Source: Multifurca ochricompacta
Lineage: Eukaryota; Basidiomycota; Agaricomycetes; Russulales; Russulaceae
Reading direction: 5' to 3'
DNA length: 64,000 nucleotides
Assembly: GCA_022496185.1 (NCBI GenBank)
Contig: WTXG01000163.1
Location: 1-64,000, forward strand
The stretch's first letter is position 1; each line of letters begins with the position of its first letter. The notes beneath the pieces are model-generated. The model saw only the letters and a program-made list of their open reading frames with translations. It searched no databases and was not told the origin of the DNA. A program made the position numbers and the translations under genes. Below, piece after piece: positions 31,375-42,027 of this stretch.

Positions 31375-34300
31375 TCATTCCAGCACTAGTCCAAATCCAG
31401 TTACCATGTGATCAAAAGATGATCTAGGCAGAGACTTTGTAAGGCCATCTGCTAGCATCTCTCCAGTGGGAGTTCGCACCAAGTCTATCTGGTGTGATTC
31501 TACATACTCCCTAATGGCATGGTACTTTATTGGTATGTGCTTTGATCGCCTTCCTGTGACAGGGTTTAATGCAAGATCTACTGCACCCTTGTTGTCACAA
31601 TGCAGTTGTATGGGTGAACTAACTTCATACCCCAACTCCTGCATGAACGTCCTGTACCACGCAGCCTGATTTGAAGCCTCTGCTAGGCTCATGTACTCGG
31701 CTTCTGTGGTGGACTGTGCTACTGTCTTTTGTTTCCTGGAGCACCAACTGATAGCTCCATTAGCAAGGAAAAAGACATAGCCCGAGGTGGAGTGGCGGTC
31801 CTCTTGATCTCCCCATGAGGAATCCACAAAGCCATGAAGGCCAACTTCACCATTCCCTCCAGAATAGCGCAACTTGTAGTCTTTTGTAGCATTTAAATAG
31901 GCTAAGACATACTTTGCTAGTCGCATGTGCTGCTGGGAAGGGTTGGAAGCAAATTGGCTAAGGCGTGCAACAGCGAAACTAATGTCAGGTCTGCTTCCAA
32001 TCTGCACCCAAAGCAGAGACCCCATTAACTGCTGATACCTCTTAATATCAGAGGTAGATGCCTGGTCTTCAAACTTGACCAGATGAACATCCACGCCGGA
32101 GGGTAGAGGAGTATATACTGGGTTGGAATCCCCCATTCCAAACCTCTCAACTATTGAGGATACATAGGCTGTCTGGTCGATATCCAGTGTCTTGTTAGGA
32201 CGATCCCTGGTGATGTTAACTCCAAGGTAGGACTGGATTTCGCCAAGATCGGTCATCTCATATCGGCTAGATAGAGAGTCCTTCAGCCATTGAATCTTCT
32301 TAGTGGAGGACCCAAGTATAGTGATGTCATCAACATATAAAATGACAAAAGTGAACCATCCCCCTCTTGGTGATGATACACATATACTCCTGCATCAGAG
32401 TACGTCCGAGTAAAGCTCAGTTCATTGAGAACTGCATGGAATTGCAAGTTCCATGCCCGGGAAGCTTGTTTGAGGCCATACAGAGCTTTCTGTAGCCTAC
32501 AAACTTTGGACTCTTGTCCAGCAACGACGAAACCAACAGGTTGCTCCATGTAGATCTCCTCATCCAGATCGCCATGTAAGAATGCCGATTTGACATCCAT
32601 CTGATGGATTTCCCAATCCTCAAGCGTGGCCAACGCTAATAATAGTCTAAGAGACTCAAATCTGGCGACTGGGGAGAAGGTTTCATCGAAGTCCACCCCC
32701 TCTATTTGGGTGAACCCTTTTGCTACAAGCCTAGCACGAAAGCGTCCATCTGCTTTCAATTTAAAGACCCACTTGGACTTTACAGCCTTTCTACCTTCAG
32801 GAAGGTCTTCAAGGCGCCACACTTTAAGTTTTTCTAAGGCATCAATTTCATATTGACATGCCTCAAGCCAATCACTGGCATTATCAGACTCCATTGCTTC
32901 TTTAAAAGTGAGAGGATCCCTATAAGGCGATCCTGCAGCATTGAGTAGATCCATCTGACCAAGTCTGGAAGAACCCTGCACAAACTCTGCATTATCCTCA
33001 TTGTAGAAGCGAGGATTCAGACGACGATTCCGATTGGGACGTGCAGTATCCAAGTCTAAATCTTCTTGGATTGCCCTATCTCGTCGTTCAGAGCGTGGAC
33101 TTGTCCTCTCAAAATTAGGTTGAGGGATTTTGTCTGCAATTCTTTTGATTTTCTGATTGCACGGGTTCTTTTGGGAGGGGAGGAAGGTTCCATGACTTGT
33201 GATGGAGGAGTCTGATATATAGTCTGAGGTTGTGTGGTGTCTACATTACGTGTGGGTGTGGTAGGCTGTGGTGCTAATTGAGGAGGTATGATGTCCTCCT
33301 GTTCCTCTTCTAGGTCTTCCTCATCTTGAGGAGCCTCAGGAACTTGCGTAGCAGTTGCTGGTGGTGGCTGGACTGGGCCACCAGGTAAAGTAAAGGAGCC
33401 ACCTTCAGTAGGTTGCTCTATGATTTGTCTGCTCTGTTGTCCTTATCAGAGCGGGATGGGAAGGATCTCTCATCAAATGTAACATCTCGTGAAAAGATGA
33501 GAGACCGGGTACGACTATCCCAAAGTGTATAGCCCTTAGAAGTAGGCTCATACCCGACAAAGACGGCTTCCCTGGCTTTGGGATCTAGTTTACGCCGCTT
33601 GCCCTCTGGAACATGATAATAGGCTTTGCAACCAAAGACCTTAAATATGAGACATCTGGTTTGTTCCCAACCAGAAGCTCAAGCGGAGTTTTCCACTTAT
33701 TAGAACGGATGGGAGTTCTATTATATATATGACATGCTGTCTCAACAGCACACTCCCAAAAACCAAGAGATAGGCCAGCATCGTGCAGCATGCTAGTGCC
33801 TTTTTCCATAATGGTTCTATTAAATCTCTCGGCCCTTCCGTTCTGTTGTGGGCTATACGGCATCGTAAGTTTATGCTCTATGCCATAATCTTCAAGCGTT
33901 GCCTTCAGCGCCTTGTTCACATACTCGCCACCACGATCTGTATGAAGACACTTGATTTTATGATTGAATTTATTTTCAAGTAGTGTCTTCAGTTTATTAA
34001 AAACTGGTGTAAACAGATCTTTAGACTTCATTGGAACGATTAAAGCATATCTGCTAAAGTCGTCCAAGAAGGTGGCAAAGTATAGATTCCCTTGTATTGA
34101 ACTGCACTGCAAGGGACCTACGAGATCACTATGAAGGATCTCAAGGGGGGCTGATGCGCGCTTTGAAGATGGGGGAAATGGAAGACGATGGGACTTGCCC
34201 ATTTCACAGCCATAACATGGCTTGTCTTCCACTTGGCTATTATTTATTTTGAGGCCTTTTACCGCCTCAGGAGCATATCTTTTCAGGGCTTCTTTAGACA

Positions 34301-35640
34301 TATGGCCCATTCTTTGATGCCAGATTTCTAGTGAGGCAGATGCAGATGTATGGATACTACTTAGGACTTGTTTGCCTAGTACCCAATACAATTTGCCAAA
34401 CTTCCATGCTTCCGCTATAATGTTATCGCCAATTTTATTGTTGCCTTCTTATTATCAAAGAACACAGTTGCCCCTTTTTCTACTAGGGCACTGGTGGAGA
34501 GTATTTTATGTCCTCCAGGCATGTGGAGCACATTGCTCAATTCCAAGTCAAACCTTGATCAGTCCTGATGATCACAGTGCCAATCCACTTGTTTTGACTA
34601 TGGAGTTGTCACCTAGTGATACTTCATGGGTGTGATCGACTTTATATGTATCGAAGTCTTCAAGGTTGGGACTGAAATGAGCCGTTGCTCCACTATCCAA
34701 CATCCATAATCTGAATTGATATCCAGATTATAGGTGTGCACATAAAGGCGAATGCGAGGTGCTTCATGCACCTCCTCTATTTTGCCACTACCATTAACTA
34801 CGGTGGCTATAGTATTTACATGTTGGGCCTCAGCCCTCTTCTTGTTCCCTGCCTTGCCCTTTTTGGCATTCTCCAGGTCCTTCTTCTTCTTTGCGCAAGC
34901 ATTGGACTTGTGTCCAGGCTTTTGGCAATAGAAGCAGACCACCCCTTGTGAACCAGGGGCAGCAGCGGGAAGTGGTGATAAATTTTTTGGTTTGTTTGAT
35001 TTGACAGGTGCTGCCTTAGATAGGACAGCACTACCACTTCCCGAGGGACCTGCCAGGCGACTCTCCTCATTCAGGAACCTCTGCACAAGGTCCTGAGGAG
35101 AAAGACGCTCTGGATCGCCAGAGGCCAGTATGGAGCCGGCAATGGCACTGTAGGAGTCAGGGAGAGCTTTCAATAAAATGAAGCTCATCTGGAGGTCATT
35201 GACCTCCATCCCGTTCTCCCTAAGGGTACTCCTGGCATCCAGAACCTTTTGTAATTGGGTTCTGAATGTCTGTCCTTCATCAAGACGGAAGGACACCAGG
35301 GCAAGCCACAAATTATATGTGGCCATGCTACCTACAGAGCCATAAGCCGTTCCAACTTATTATACTTCTCAAAAGAGAAGGATAATCGGCATCGGAGGTT
35401 ACTTGGAGTAAACCTCCTGGGTTACATTGAGTACAAAGACCAATCAGCATTTCCTCTTCTCCCATCCATTCCCTAAGGATGGGGTCAATACCTCCTTCTG
35501 CATTTTCTCCTTTTCTCTTTGTCCTCTGGGAGGAGGGGCATGTCAGGGTAGGCGTAATATGTGCCTCCTGAGCCCATTCATCCTCAAAAGGGCGTTGAAA
35601 TTGGCAGACCAAACCTGCCAGTTGGAGCCATCAAGGCGCT
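31375..35640 (-). pseudogene. Copia II polyprotein, broken by indels
   Basis: Reading minus: a gag piece (WMGEEEMLIGL..., to 35328), then 35326-34613 with Gag helices and CFYCQKPGHKSNAC. The frame shifts inside the protease, so the D-S-G motif lies one base off near 34700. 34391-33585 is integrase (HQRMGH...CYGCEMGKSH, HSDLVGPL, HTDRGGEY, PQQNGRAERFN). 33053-32283 is RT up to YHQEGDGSL, where a one-base shift falls just before the catalytic YVDD. 32256-31375 continues through ISYLGVN-like RT thumb and RNase H (TEAEYMSL, HCDNKGA). At least four frameshifts make it non-autonomous despite near-identical LTRs. Confidence 0.88.
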
Positions 35641-36610
35641 CCATCTTGGAGGAGGGAGGGAAGACATTGAGGACGGCATTTTGAGATGTTATAAAGTTCC
35701 TGGTTCCAAGGAGCAGTTAGAACCAGTGCCCAGGTCTCGCTTAAGAGTGCCACCCCACACTGTGGCGCTATGCTTCAGAACCTAAGAAGGTCCTGCCTTT
35801 GTTGTGCGACTTTCTAGGTATAGTAAAGCTGTCTAGCGCAATCCTGTAACTAGACATAAGCTCTGGTAGACTAGCCAGAGTGTCTAGTGTAAACAAGACT
35901 GGGAGTCATGTCATGGAGGAGCCAACCGCAAGTTCCATTAGAGACAAAGGGTTATAGCCCTTCCTCTAATGCTGGTGGTGGAGTCCATGATTAAGCCCTA
36001 GATGATTGGGGCCATGACTAAGTAGATGTCTAGTCTGTCTCTGGTAGGGCGTGGTTACCCTACAAAGGCAACGGATACTTATGCCCAGAGATGAAGACTA
36101 TATCTACTATGTATAGACTATAGTAGTGCAGCCTACTTGTATCGAGCCCAAGCGTCATGGGAGTGACTACCCATGCCTTGTTCTAGACCCTAAACTCCAC
36201 ATGCGGGTCGCTAAACCCGGCTTACAGACAGAGCCAAGCATTGACTGGACTTAAAGCCACAAGCTTCTGGCTATAGGCCTACTAAGACTATCTATGGGAC
36301 GAAAACCCAGCTACAACTATGAAATTACTAATACCTAGTGCGCACTCAAGGAGCTCAAGATGTTTCACCCGCTTAGGGTCCCTCATCATCTTTTGCAAGA
36401 ACCCCGAAGGGCTAGCCAAACAGTTCAGGATGAGCAGTAAACTGCTCATCCTGTGGGGTGTTAAGGTGCACAGACAGTAAATAGGAAAGCTCACAGGAAG
36501 AAGCTGGTGGGAAAGACTTTGAAGCTTTTGTGAGCTTGAGTGCAAAAGCGAGTTGGGCTGTTATGAACAAAGGGAATTAACAGTCAGTATGAGCGGCAGG
36601 GCCCATAACC
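35641..36610 (-). other. Copia II leader, no gene seen
   Basis: This segment corresponds to the leader of copia I (20303-21753), including the GGAGGAGCCAACCGCAAG and CCAAGCGTCATGGGAGTG blocks. It begins after the 5' LTR with GGTTATGGGCCC on the minus strand. No coding sequence is supported. Confidence 0.7.
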
Positions 36611-37121
36611 TGTCAAACAATCATGCTGCTGGTTATACTGACTGTGGTTAGTAGCGGGTTAGGCTAAAAGACAAGTTAACTTCAGAGGAAGAAGAACTCT
36701 TTAATACTATACTACTGACCTAAAAGACAAGTTAACTACAGAGAGAATGTTAGTCAAAGGAAAAGTAGAAAGTAAAGTAAGACGACTTACACTTCAGAGG
36801 AAGAAGAACTCTGAAGTGTAGAGGACGAAACAGACACCCTTATATACCCATAGGGGCCAGGGGAAATGGTCTGTGCACACTGGGAATAAGTCCACAGGTG
36901 CCGGTCAAGAAACAGAGAGGGATAAAGGCCATTGGCCAAGGAGATATCACATGCTTACTGCGCATTACTAAGTCCATCACTAATCAGCTGAGTAAGAAGG
37001 GAAAGAAGTGTAATAAAGATAACATAAAAAGTCCGATACTCCGGAATCTAATCTAATCTAATCTACAGCTGAAGCGAACCTTAGATGCCTGAAGCATCTC
37101 CAGACACGTCCTGTGTCAACA
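36611..37121 (-). repeat. Copia II 5' LTR
   Basis: 511 bp, about 99% identical by eye to the LTR at 30598-31108. Confidence 0.93.
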
Positions 37122-37126
37122 CCACT

Positions 37127-38185
37127 GTGAGCGCATGCTTCCAGGTGGGAGGGACATGGCCGAGAGCCACGGAGCCGTTGAACAAGGCCGTGACGTGATC
37201 ATGGATCACAGGCCACGCCCACTTGAGGAGATGCCAGTTGAGCTTCGAGAACCCAGGGGCAGACTTGGATGAGGTGCGGCAGAGTAAGGCGGCAATCTCA
37301 TCAGAGGTAAAAGGAACCCAGTCCCTTGTAGGGAACTGGGGTGGGTTGTCGTTGAAGGTAGTCAGGACGGGGGTGGACTCAGAGCCGAAGAATTGGGCGA
37401 CAAAGACTTCCTCAATGGCTGGTCAGTCCCACAGTAGTGTGCCCCCAGGTCGGCAAATGGCAGGGATGATGGAGATGCGCCTCCTGTGGCACCAGGCAGC
37501 GACATCCCAAACATCTTGGGTAGCGATGGTGTCATTGGTCCAGGCAAACTTGGCAGCTCGGATTTCACGACATAAGGAGGACGCCGCAGCAGCTTTAGTG
37601 GCAGGGTCACGTCTAGAGCAATGTAAGGCAGTGACAGCCTGAGAGCAGGCAGGGTTCCACCACCTAGCGCGCTTGGCACGAGGGGAGGAAGTGACAGCCA
37701 AGTGGATGTTGGAGATCGTAAGGATGACATCCTGCAGCTGAGTGGCAAACAGATCCACAGTGTCAGCCGAGTCCAGAACAGGGACGGCAGGGAGAGAGAG
37801 CTCAAGATGGTCTCGCCAAGTAGTGATCGTGTCATCAGAAGCTTTGGTGACATACGATTTGATCGCGGGAGCCGGGGCTAGCGAGAGGAGAGAGTGCTGC
37901 CAGGAAAACTGGAGGCCAGCATGGTCAGAACCCAGGCCAGCCAACCAATCGATCAAGACAGGAGAGAGAGAGCCCCCTAGGCGAAGGGTCTGGGAAGCCC
38001 AAATGAGATCTAGCACGTTGCCAGCATGGTTAGTGGCGTGGCAAGTCACAAGGCCTGGTGTGGAGACCAGGTCGAGTCCCTGATCAGAAGCCCAGTCCAG
38101 AAAGGCAGAGGCTTGAGAGGAGGTGGGGGTAGAGGAGCCAGGCAGGGCCCAGTCTGGGTGGTGGAGATTGAAGTCTCCAGCTAGG
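37127..38185 (-). pseudogene. LINE endonuclease C-terminus and RT N-terminal linker
   Basis: The frame 38049-37423 reads TCHATNHAGNVLDLIWAS and LGSDHAGLQFSW, the SDH-type end of an apurinic-like endonuclease. A linker rich in basic residues follows (RAKRARWWNPACSQAV). A second frame (around 37430-37127) leads to HVPPTWKHALT, the start of RT, which continues after the copia insertion at 30597. The upstream part lies beyond the solo LTR at 38186-38788. At least one frameshift separates the two frames. Confidence 0.8.
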
Positions 38186-38788
38186 TGTTACGCTCAGAGG
38201 GGCGTATGCGGTCGAGTGTGGGCGGCTAGGTCACAGAGACAAGGTCGGGACGATCTTGGGTCGATGCGGAAGACAATAAGTCCGATGCAGGGTCTACCAG
38301 AGTCACAGGCTCAGTGTACAAGTCACAGAGGACAAGTACCAAAGGGACGAGTTTGGGTGGTGAGACACAAGGAAGGAAGTTAAAGGTCCACAAGGCTACT
38401 GATTGTCACAGGAGCTCAAGATGGGGAACATCTGAGCGAGACTAGCTAGGGTATATATACATGCTGGTACTAGCTTAGTCATCCGTTCTTATCAGGCTTA
38501 TCTAGATGCTTGTGGTTCTGGATGTGTGACTATGGAACCTTCCACCAGAACCAGTGCCACCATCTTCTCACATCAACTAAGGTTCAGGGTCCTTCTGTAC
38601 ACAAGGCGTCAAACCTTACTGTCACGTGATCTGCTTCTGTACCTCATGCCGTATCTGTCTTCTGGACTTTGGCATGGGACATCATGACTAAGCTGGCGAT
38701 GTCCTTGCAGACTCTATGCGGCTACTGTCACTGCTTGTGTGTCCCCCACATCTTGCCGTCTGTCAGGTACACTGGGTAGGTCGTAACA
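38186..38788 (-). mobile_element. Solo LTR, TGTTACG type, in LINE endonuclease
   Basis: A 603-bp sequence TGTTACG...CGTAACA is flanked by perfect CTAGG (38181-38185, 38789-38793). A TATA-like GTATATATAC lies near 38455. Removal rejoins the LINE endonuclease at its GDFNLHHPDW motif. Confidence 0.93.
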
Positions 38789-39248
38789 CTAGGACAGTCG
38801 GCATGTCATCCAGTGTCAGCGCAAGGAGCATGTGGAGTGCAGATGGGTTGCAGACGTCGTTGTAGAATGAGACGATGCGGAGGGTCTGAGCACTGATCTG
38901 CAGGTCGCCAACGAGAATGCACAGGTGTGCACAGATGTCGTGCCGAGTTTCAAACTGGGCAGGAAAGAGAGTGTCAGGGTGAGATGGAAGGAAACGTCTC
39001 ACATAGATTAGAGTCTTCGCGTGGGTCTGGGCCAGCAGCGACGGGTAAAAGAACGTCCAGCCAGGGTGGGCTGGTGCACCGAAGGTATCAGAACCGTCAG
39101 GGAGAGTGTTGGACTGCGAGACCCCGATTTGGCCAAACCAGGGTTCGTGGACCAAAAGAATGTGATCCTGTTTATTAGTATTCAACACAGCGTGCAGGTT
39201 CACGTTACTGTGTTGTATGTTGAGGCTCAGGATGGAGCACTCAGACAT
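38789..39248 (-). pseudogene. LINE endonuclease N-terminal part
   Basis: The frame starts MSECSILSLNIQHSN, shows the catalytic-Glu region (LLVHEPWFG), and continues to LDDMPTVL, where the solo LTR begins. It belongs to the AP-endonuclease family that nicks the target for LINE insertion. About 40 bases of 5' sequence separate it from the end of the LINE at 39289, so the element is nearly full length or slightly 5' truncated; no separate ORF1 is visible. Confidence 0.8.
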
Positions 39249-39487
39249 TCAGGGCAAAGGGGTCGAGGGAGGGCGATGGTGCCGTGCCCAATGAACGCGT
39301 TGTGTCCAAGTGCATATCTCCTTGACCGGGATCTCCTGGGCCAGATGTCCGAAATGCACGATGCAAGTAAAGAACTTGCACGCATTTCATTTTATGGGTA
39401 ACCCAGGTATCAAAACAACTATCCAGGGGTTACCCCTACCAATTTCTATGTGTTCGTCAATTTTTTTTGCATTCTGTGTGGTTATCT

Positions 39488-39709
39488 TGTTGACACAGTC
39501 AGGTGTCGCATGATGCAACTCTGCATGACCTCATATAGGAGGTTGTGTACCACTATGAACCTGAGGCCGTGTAGCTCAGTGGTTTAGAGCACCGGACCCG
39601 GCTTGTCCAGAGGTCTTGGGTTCAATCCCCAACGTGGCCATTTCTTTTCTGGTGTGTGAGCCAGGGTCCTGTTTAAGGTCCCTTGATCGGGGTGCGTGTT
39701 TAGCCAACA
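39488..39709 (+). mobile_element. 222-bp TG...CA LTR-like element with tRNA-like core, intact copy
   Basis: Starts TGTTGACACAG, ends TTTAGCCAACA, with perfect TATCT duplications (39483-39487, 39710-39714). The arm copies of the hAT-like element show the empty site. It lacks the LTR found in the arm copies of this element. Internal features are the cloverleaf at 39565-39640 and a TTTCTTTTC run after it. Confidence 0.9.
39565..39640 (+). tRNA. tRNA-like sequence in intact 222-bp element
   Basis: The 76-nt cloverleaf has acceptor GGCCGTG/CGTGGCC, D stem GCTC/GAGC and T stem TTGGG/CCCAA. Relative to the arm copy, acceptor pairs change G-T to A-T and G-C to G-T, so pairing is kept. The anticodon stem CCGGAC/GTCCAG has one mismatch and loop CCGGCTT, nominal anticodon GGC. 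Isotype and activity are uncertain. Confidence 0.65.
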
Positions 39710-40088
39710 TATCTGACAGGCTTTTCATCAATGTTCTATAACATCCTATCTAATCATCACTGTATACTGGATTTTAGTTGTGCTTGTATAAAATTGAAAG
39801 CAGAATAATAAAACAAAAATGGAATAATTAATTATCTTAATCTTCTGAACATAAAACAAGAGTCATTGAGGGATCTTAAGCAGCCACAAATGAACATGTT
39901 GTGTATCTTCTTGGTCCAGGAAGGCCCAGGCTGGTTATCCAAAATGCGCGATGCAAGTAAAGAACTTGCACACGTTTTCACAGGTGACCTGCAGGTAACC
40001 CACAGGTTACCCGTACCCATAGTGATGGGTACGGGTATGGGTACAGGTACCAATGAGGATACCCCAGGGTTACCCCTGCCAATCACTA

Positions 40089-40310
40089 AATGTACTATAT
40101 CAGCTACTAAATCAAATGAACACATTAAACACATTATCTTGTTATCTCATTTAATAATGTGATTTGATCACATGTCAGATCCTAATTAATTGCAAACATG
40201 TTTTTGACTTATGTAATCACATTGAACCACTATCCCGGAATATTTGCTATTGTTTACTTTACATCATGTGATTCGGCACAACGTGCTGGGTGAATTGCAT
40301 TCACTGCCTC
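40089..40310 (+). other. MULE end sequence, right part
   Basis: Continuation of 26829-27002 after hAT-like copy B, matching 8955-9180 of the left arm (GATTTGATCACATGTCAGATC, TTCGGCACAACGTGCTGGG). It runs into the CHAT1 unit. No gene is seen. Confidence 0.8.
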
Positions 40311-40538
40311 GCAGGTCTGGTAGGCCGTTTGCTACACTTGAAGGCTGGAAAATACAGATATGAGAATTGGTCTGTGTCAATATCTTGAAATCTCTTGAAA
40401 CTGGCTAGACTGTTTGCTACCTTCAAAGGTTGTGGCATGCAATGACATGAAGAGGTGAGACAAAGCTGGTATTCCATGGATAACATACTCATCTTAAAAT
40501 ACATGAGGTCAGTATGAAACAAGCCAATTCCAGGTTTA

Positions 40539-41358
40539 TTATCCAAAGATGTAAGTGGTATAAGGAAGGACCCGCTTCATGGGTGTGAAGATGAAAGGGA
40601 GATGAAAAGTCAACAAGAGTTGGTTCATGACGCACGACAGCCCCCTTCCTTCAATACTACCATGAGTGGTATCACGATTGACGATACAAGGGTCACTGTG
40701 GAGATGAGGATGACTGGTTGAACGAGCGAGACAAGTGAAAAGGCAAGACGGGCCAGAACGGGCGGAGGGAGACTTAAGGAGAATGTGGCCCCTAGTGTTA
40801 CAAATACCTGCTCGATAACCCATTATGATAACCCATTCTTGTACGATGACATTCCCTTTCCACTTCTTTTCTTTCCAAGCCATTCCAGCCCTTTCTTCCC
40901 TGTTCTCGACTATGAAAGGCAGCGTCTTCAACGCTCTTTCCCCTGTTCTACTCTGTTTCCTTTTTATGTCGTCGTTCACTTCCTAGACTTATCAATTCAG
41001 GAACTCAGGAATCCAATCGTCTCGTTCTTTGCTTTGCCTTGCGTGCTTAGCAACAGTCTCATCATTTTACTTGGTCAATATACTTTAACTTCAAATTCCT
41101 TGCAGAACGGTCAGCCACCGTTAAACCAGGTGTGAGCGATAAAACATGGCCTTTTCTCACCCTCCTTTCCTAGATGTCAATTTACTAGTGGGGTCGCTAC
41201 CTCGTTTTCCAATTTCCAGGGCCATTGGATCACTAGAACGCCTTGAACCTTGCACACAAATATGTTCTATTTTCGAGTATTGTGCACATAAACGAAACTG
41301 TGATAGCTACAGTACGGACTATCTTTTGGCCATTACCTTGGCCCTTACCTTGATTTGA
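40539..41358. other. Conserved upstream block of unit 1, unrecognised ORFs
   Basis: A minus-strand 146-codon frame (40539-40979) and plus-strand 116- and 70-codon frames (40785-41135, 41146-41358) occur here and translate identically in unit 2. Unit 3 has diverged counterparts: the minus frame is shortened, while the 116- and 70-codon frames persist. The frames overlap on opposite strands and match no family I know. They may be non-coding upstream DNA of a recent duplication. Confidence 0.35.
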
Positions 41359-41403
41359 CACGCATCATTGTGCACCACCCCTGCTGCCTGCTACCTCTCC
41401 CAC

Positions 41404-41812
41404 TGTAAGGATGGCTCGGGCGTTGAGCATGAAACCTTCGCCTGGTTGAACTTTTCTATGGATTGTGCCGCCTGCCCAATCATTACCTCTCTGTCGTCAC
41501 TTCTTCGTCTCTATTGCCTCTTCATCTCACTTGTCTTTTTTATCTCTACGGCTTGCTTCTTACACTACCACTCTGGAATCTCAACAAAAATGTAAAGGTA
41601 TCTACAATGCTTGAAGTAGAGCCAGTGAACCAGCAATCTAGGTTTTTTCTCTTTATCGTTGTGTGCTAAATCACTTCACAACGACAACAAGCGCACAGTC
41701 AAATGGAACTAGCAAGCAGCGTATTCGAAAGTACAAGCACGGCACACCCTGCCTCTCTCCCTTTGGGGACACACTTTGCCTCGCACTCACCGCAGATTGG
41801 ATCTGTTCTGCG
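41404..41812 (+). repeat. LTR remnant upstream of CHAT1 (TGTAAGGATGG family)
   Basis: The start TGTAAGGATGGCTCGGGCG and the end CACTCACCGCAGATTGGATC match the LTRs at 49501 and 19239. It has an internal deletion and no visible target duplication. The same remnant lies at the same place in units 2 and 3, so it predates the duplications. Confidence 0.75.
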
Positions 41813-41908
41813 AAGCTCAAAGTCAAGCAAACGGTACCGGGTTGACGGGCCGGGGAACAGCTGCCCTGCATTGCCTCGTTGCCTCGTTTTGACCTCATGC
41901 TCATGCTC

Positions 41909-41915
41909 TATAAAA
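41909..41915 (+). promoter_or_regulatory. TATA box of CHAT1
   Basis: TATAAAA lies 119 bases upstream of the ATG at 42028 and is conserved in unit 2 (52910) and as TATAAATA in unit 3 (59528). Confidence 0.55.
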
Positions 41916-42027
41916 CATGTATTATAGGCGTGGCCTTTGCCGTTCTCCAGCACCCGCAACCATTTACTCTCTCAATTCATCGCCAGAGGACCCGCGGTTA
42001 CCGTCATTCTTGTGCATTGAATAAAGC

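Larger units (their letters stand above)
30598..37121 (-). mobile_element. Ty1/copia element II, complete with both LTRs
   Basis: Perfect CCACT duplications flank the 6524-bp element (30593-30597, 37122-37126). Both LTRs are 511 bp. I count about five differences between them (for example GGACAAAAC against GGACGAAAC, and one-base indels), so the insertion is fairly recent. The polypurine tract, read on the minus strand, is ATGGAGGGA next to the LTR at 31108. It belongs to the same family as copia I but a different subfamily. Confidence 0.95.
27896..39289 (-). mobile_element. Non-LTR (LINE) retrotransposon, minus strand, nested insertions
   Basis: A T-rich run at 27896-27916 is the poly(A) end of a minus-strand LINE. 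The 13-bp target duplication is AATGAACACATTG at left and AATGAACGCGTTG at right; both differences are CpG changes. Endonuclease, RT and RNase H segments follow in order from 39248 down to 28146. A copia element (30598-37121) and a solo LTR (38186-38788) are inserted in it. The domain set resembles fungal Tad-like LINEs. Confidence 0.88.
27003..40088. mobile_element. hAT-like element copy B, split by LINE and tRNA-like element
   Basis: The ends are TAGTGATTGTCAAGGGG and CCCCTGCCAATCACTA, as in copy A. Perfect 8-bp duplications AATGTACT flank it (26995-27002, 40089-40096). Own sequence is 27003-27895, 39290-39487 and 39715-40088. It retains many CpG sites that are TpG or CpA in copy A (for example GGGTACGGGTACGGG against GGGTATGGGTATGGG). 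No transposase is encoded. Confidence 0.9.
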
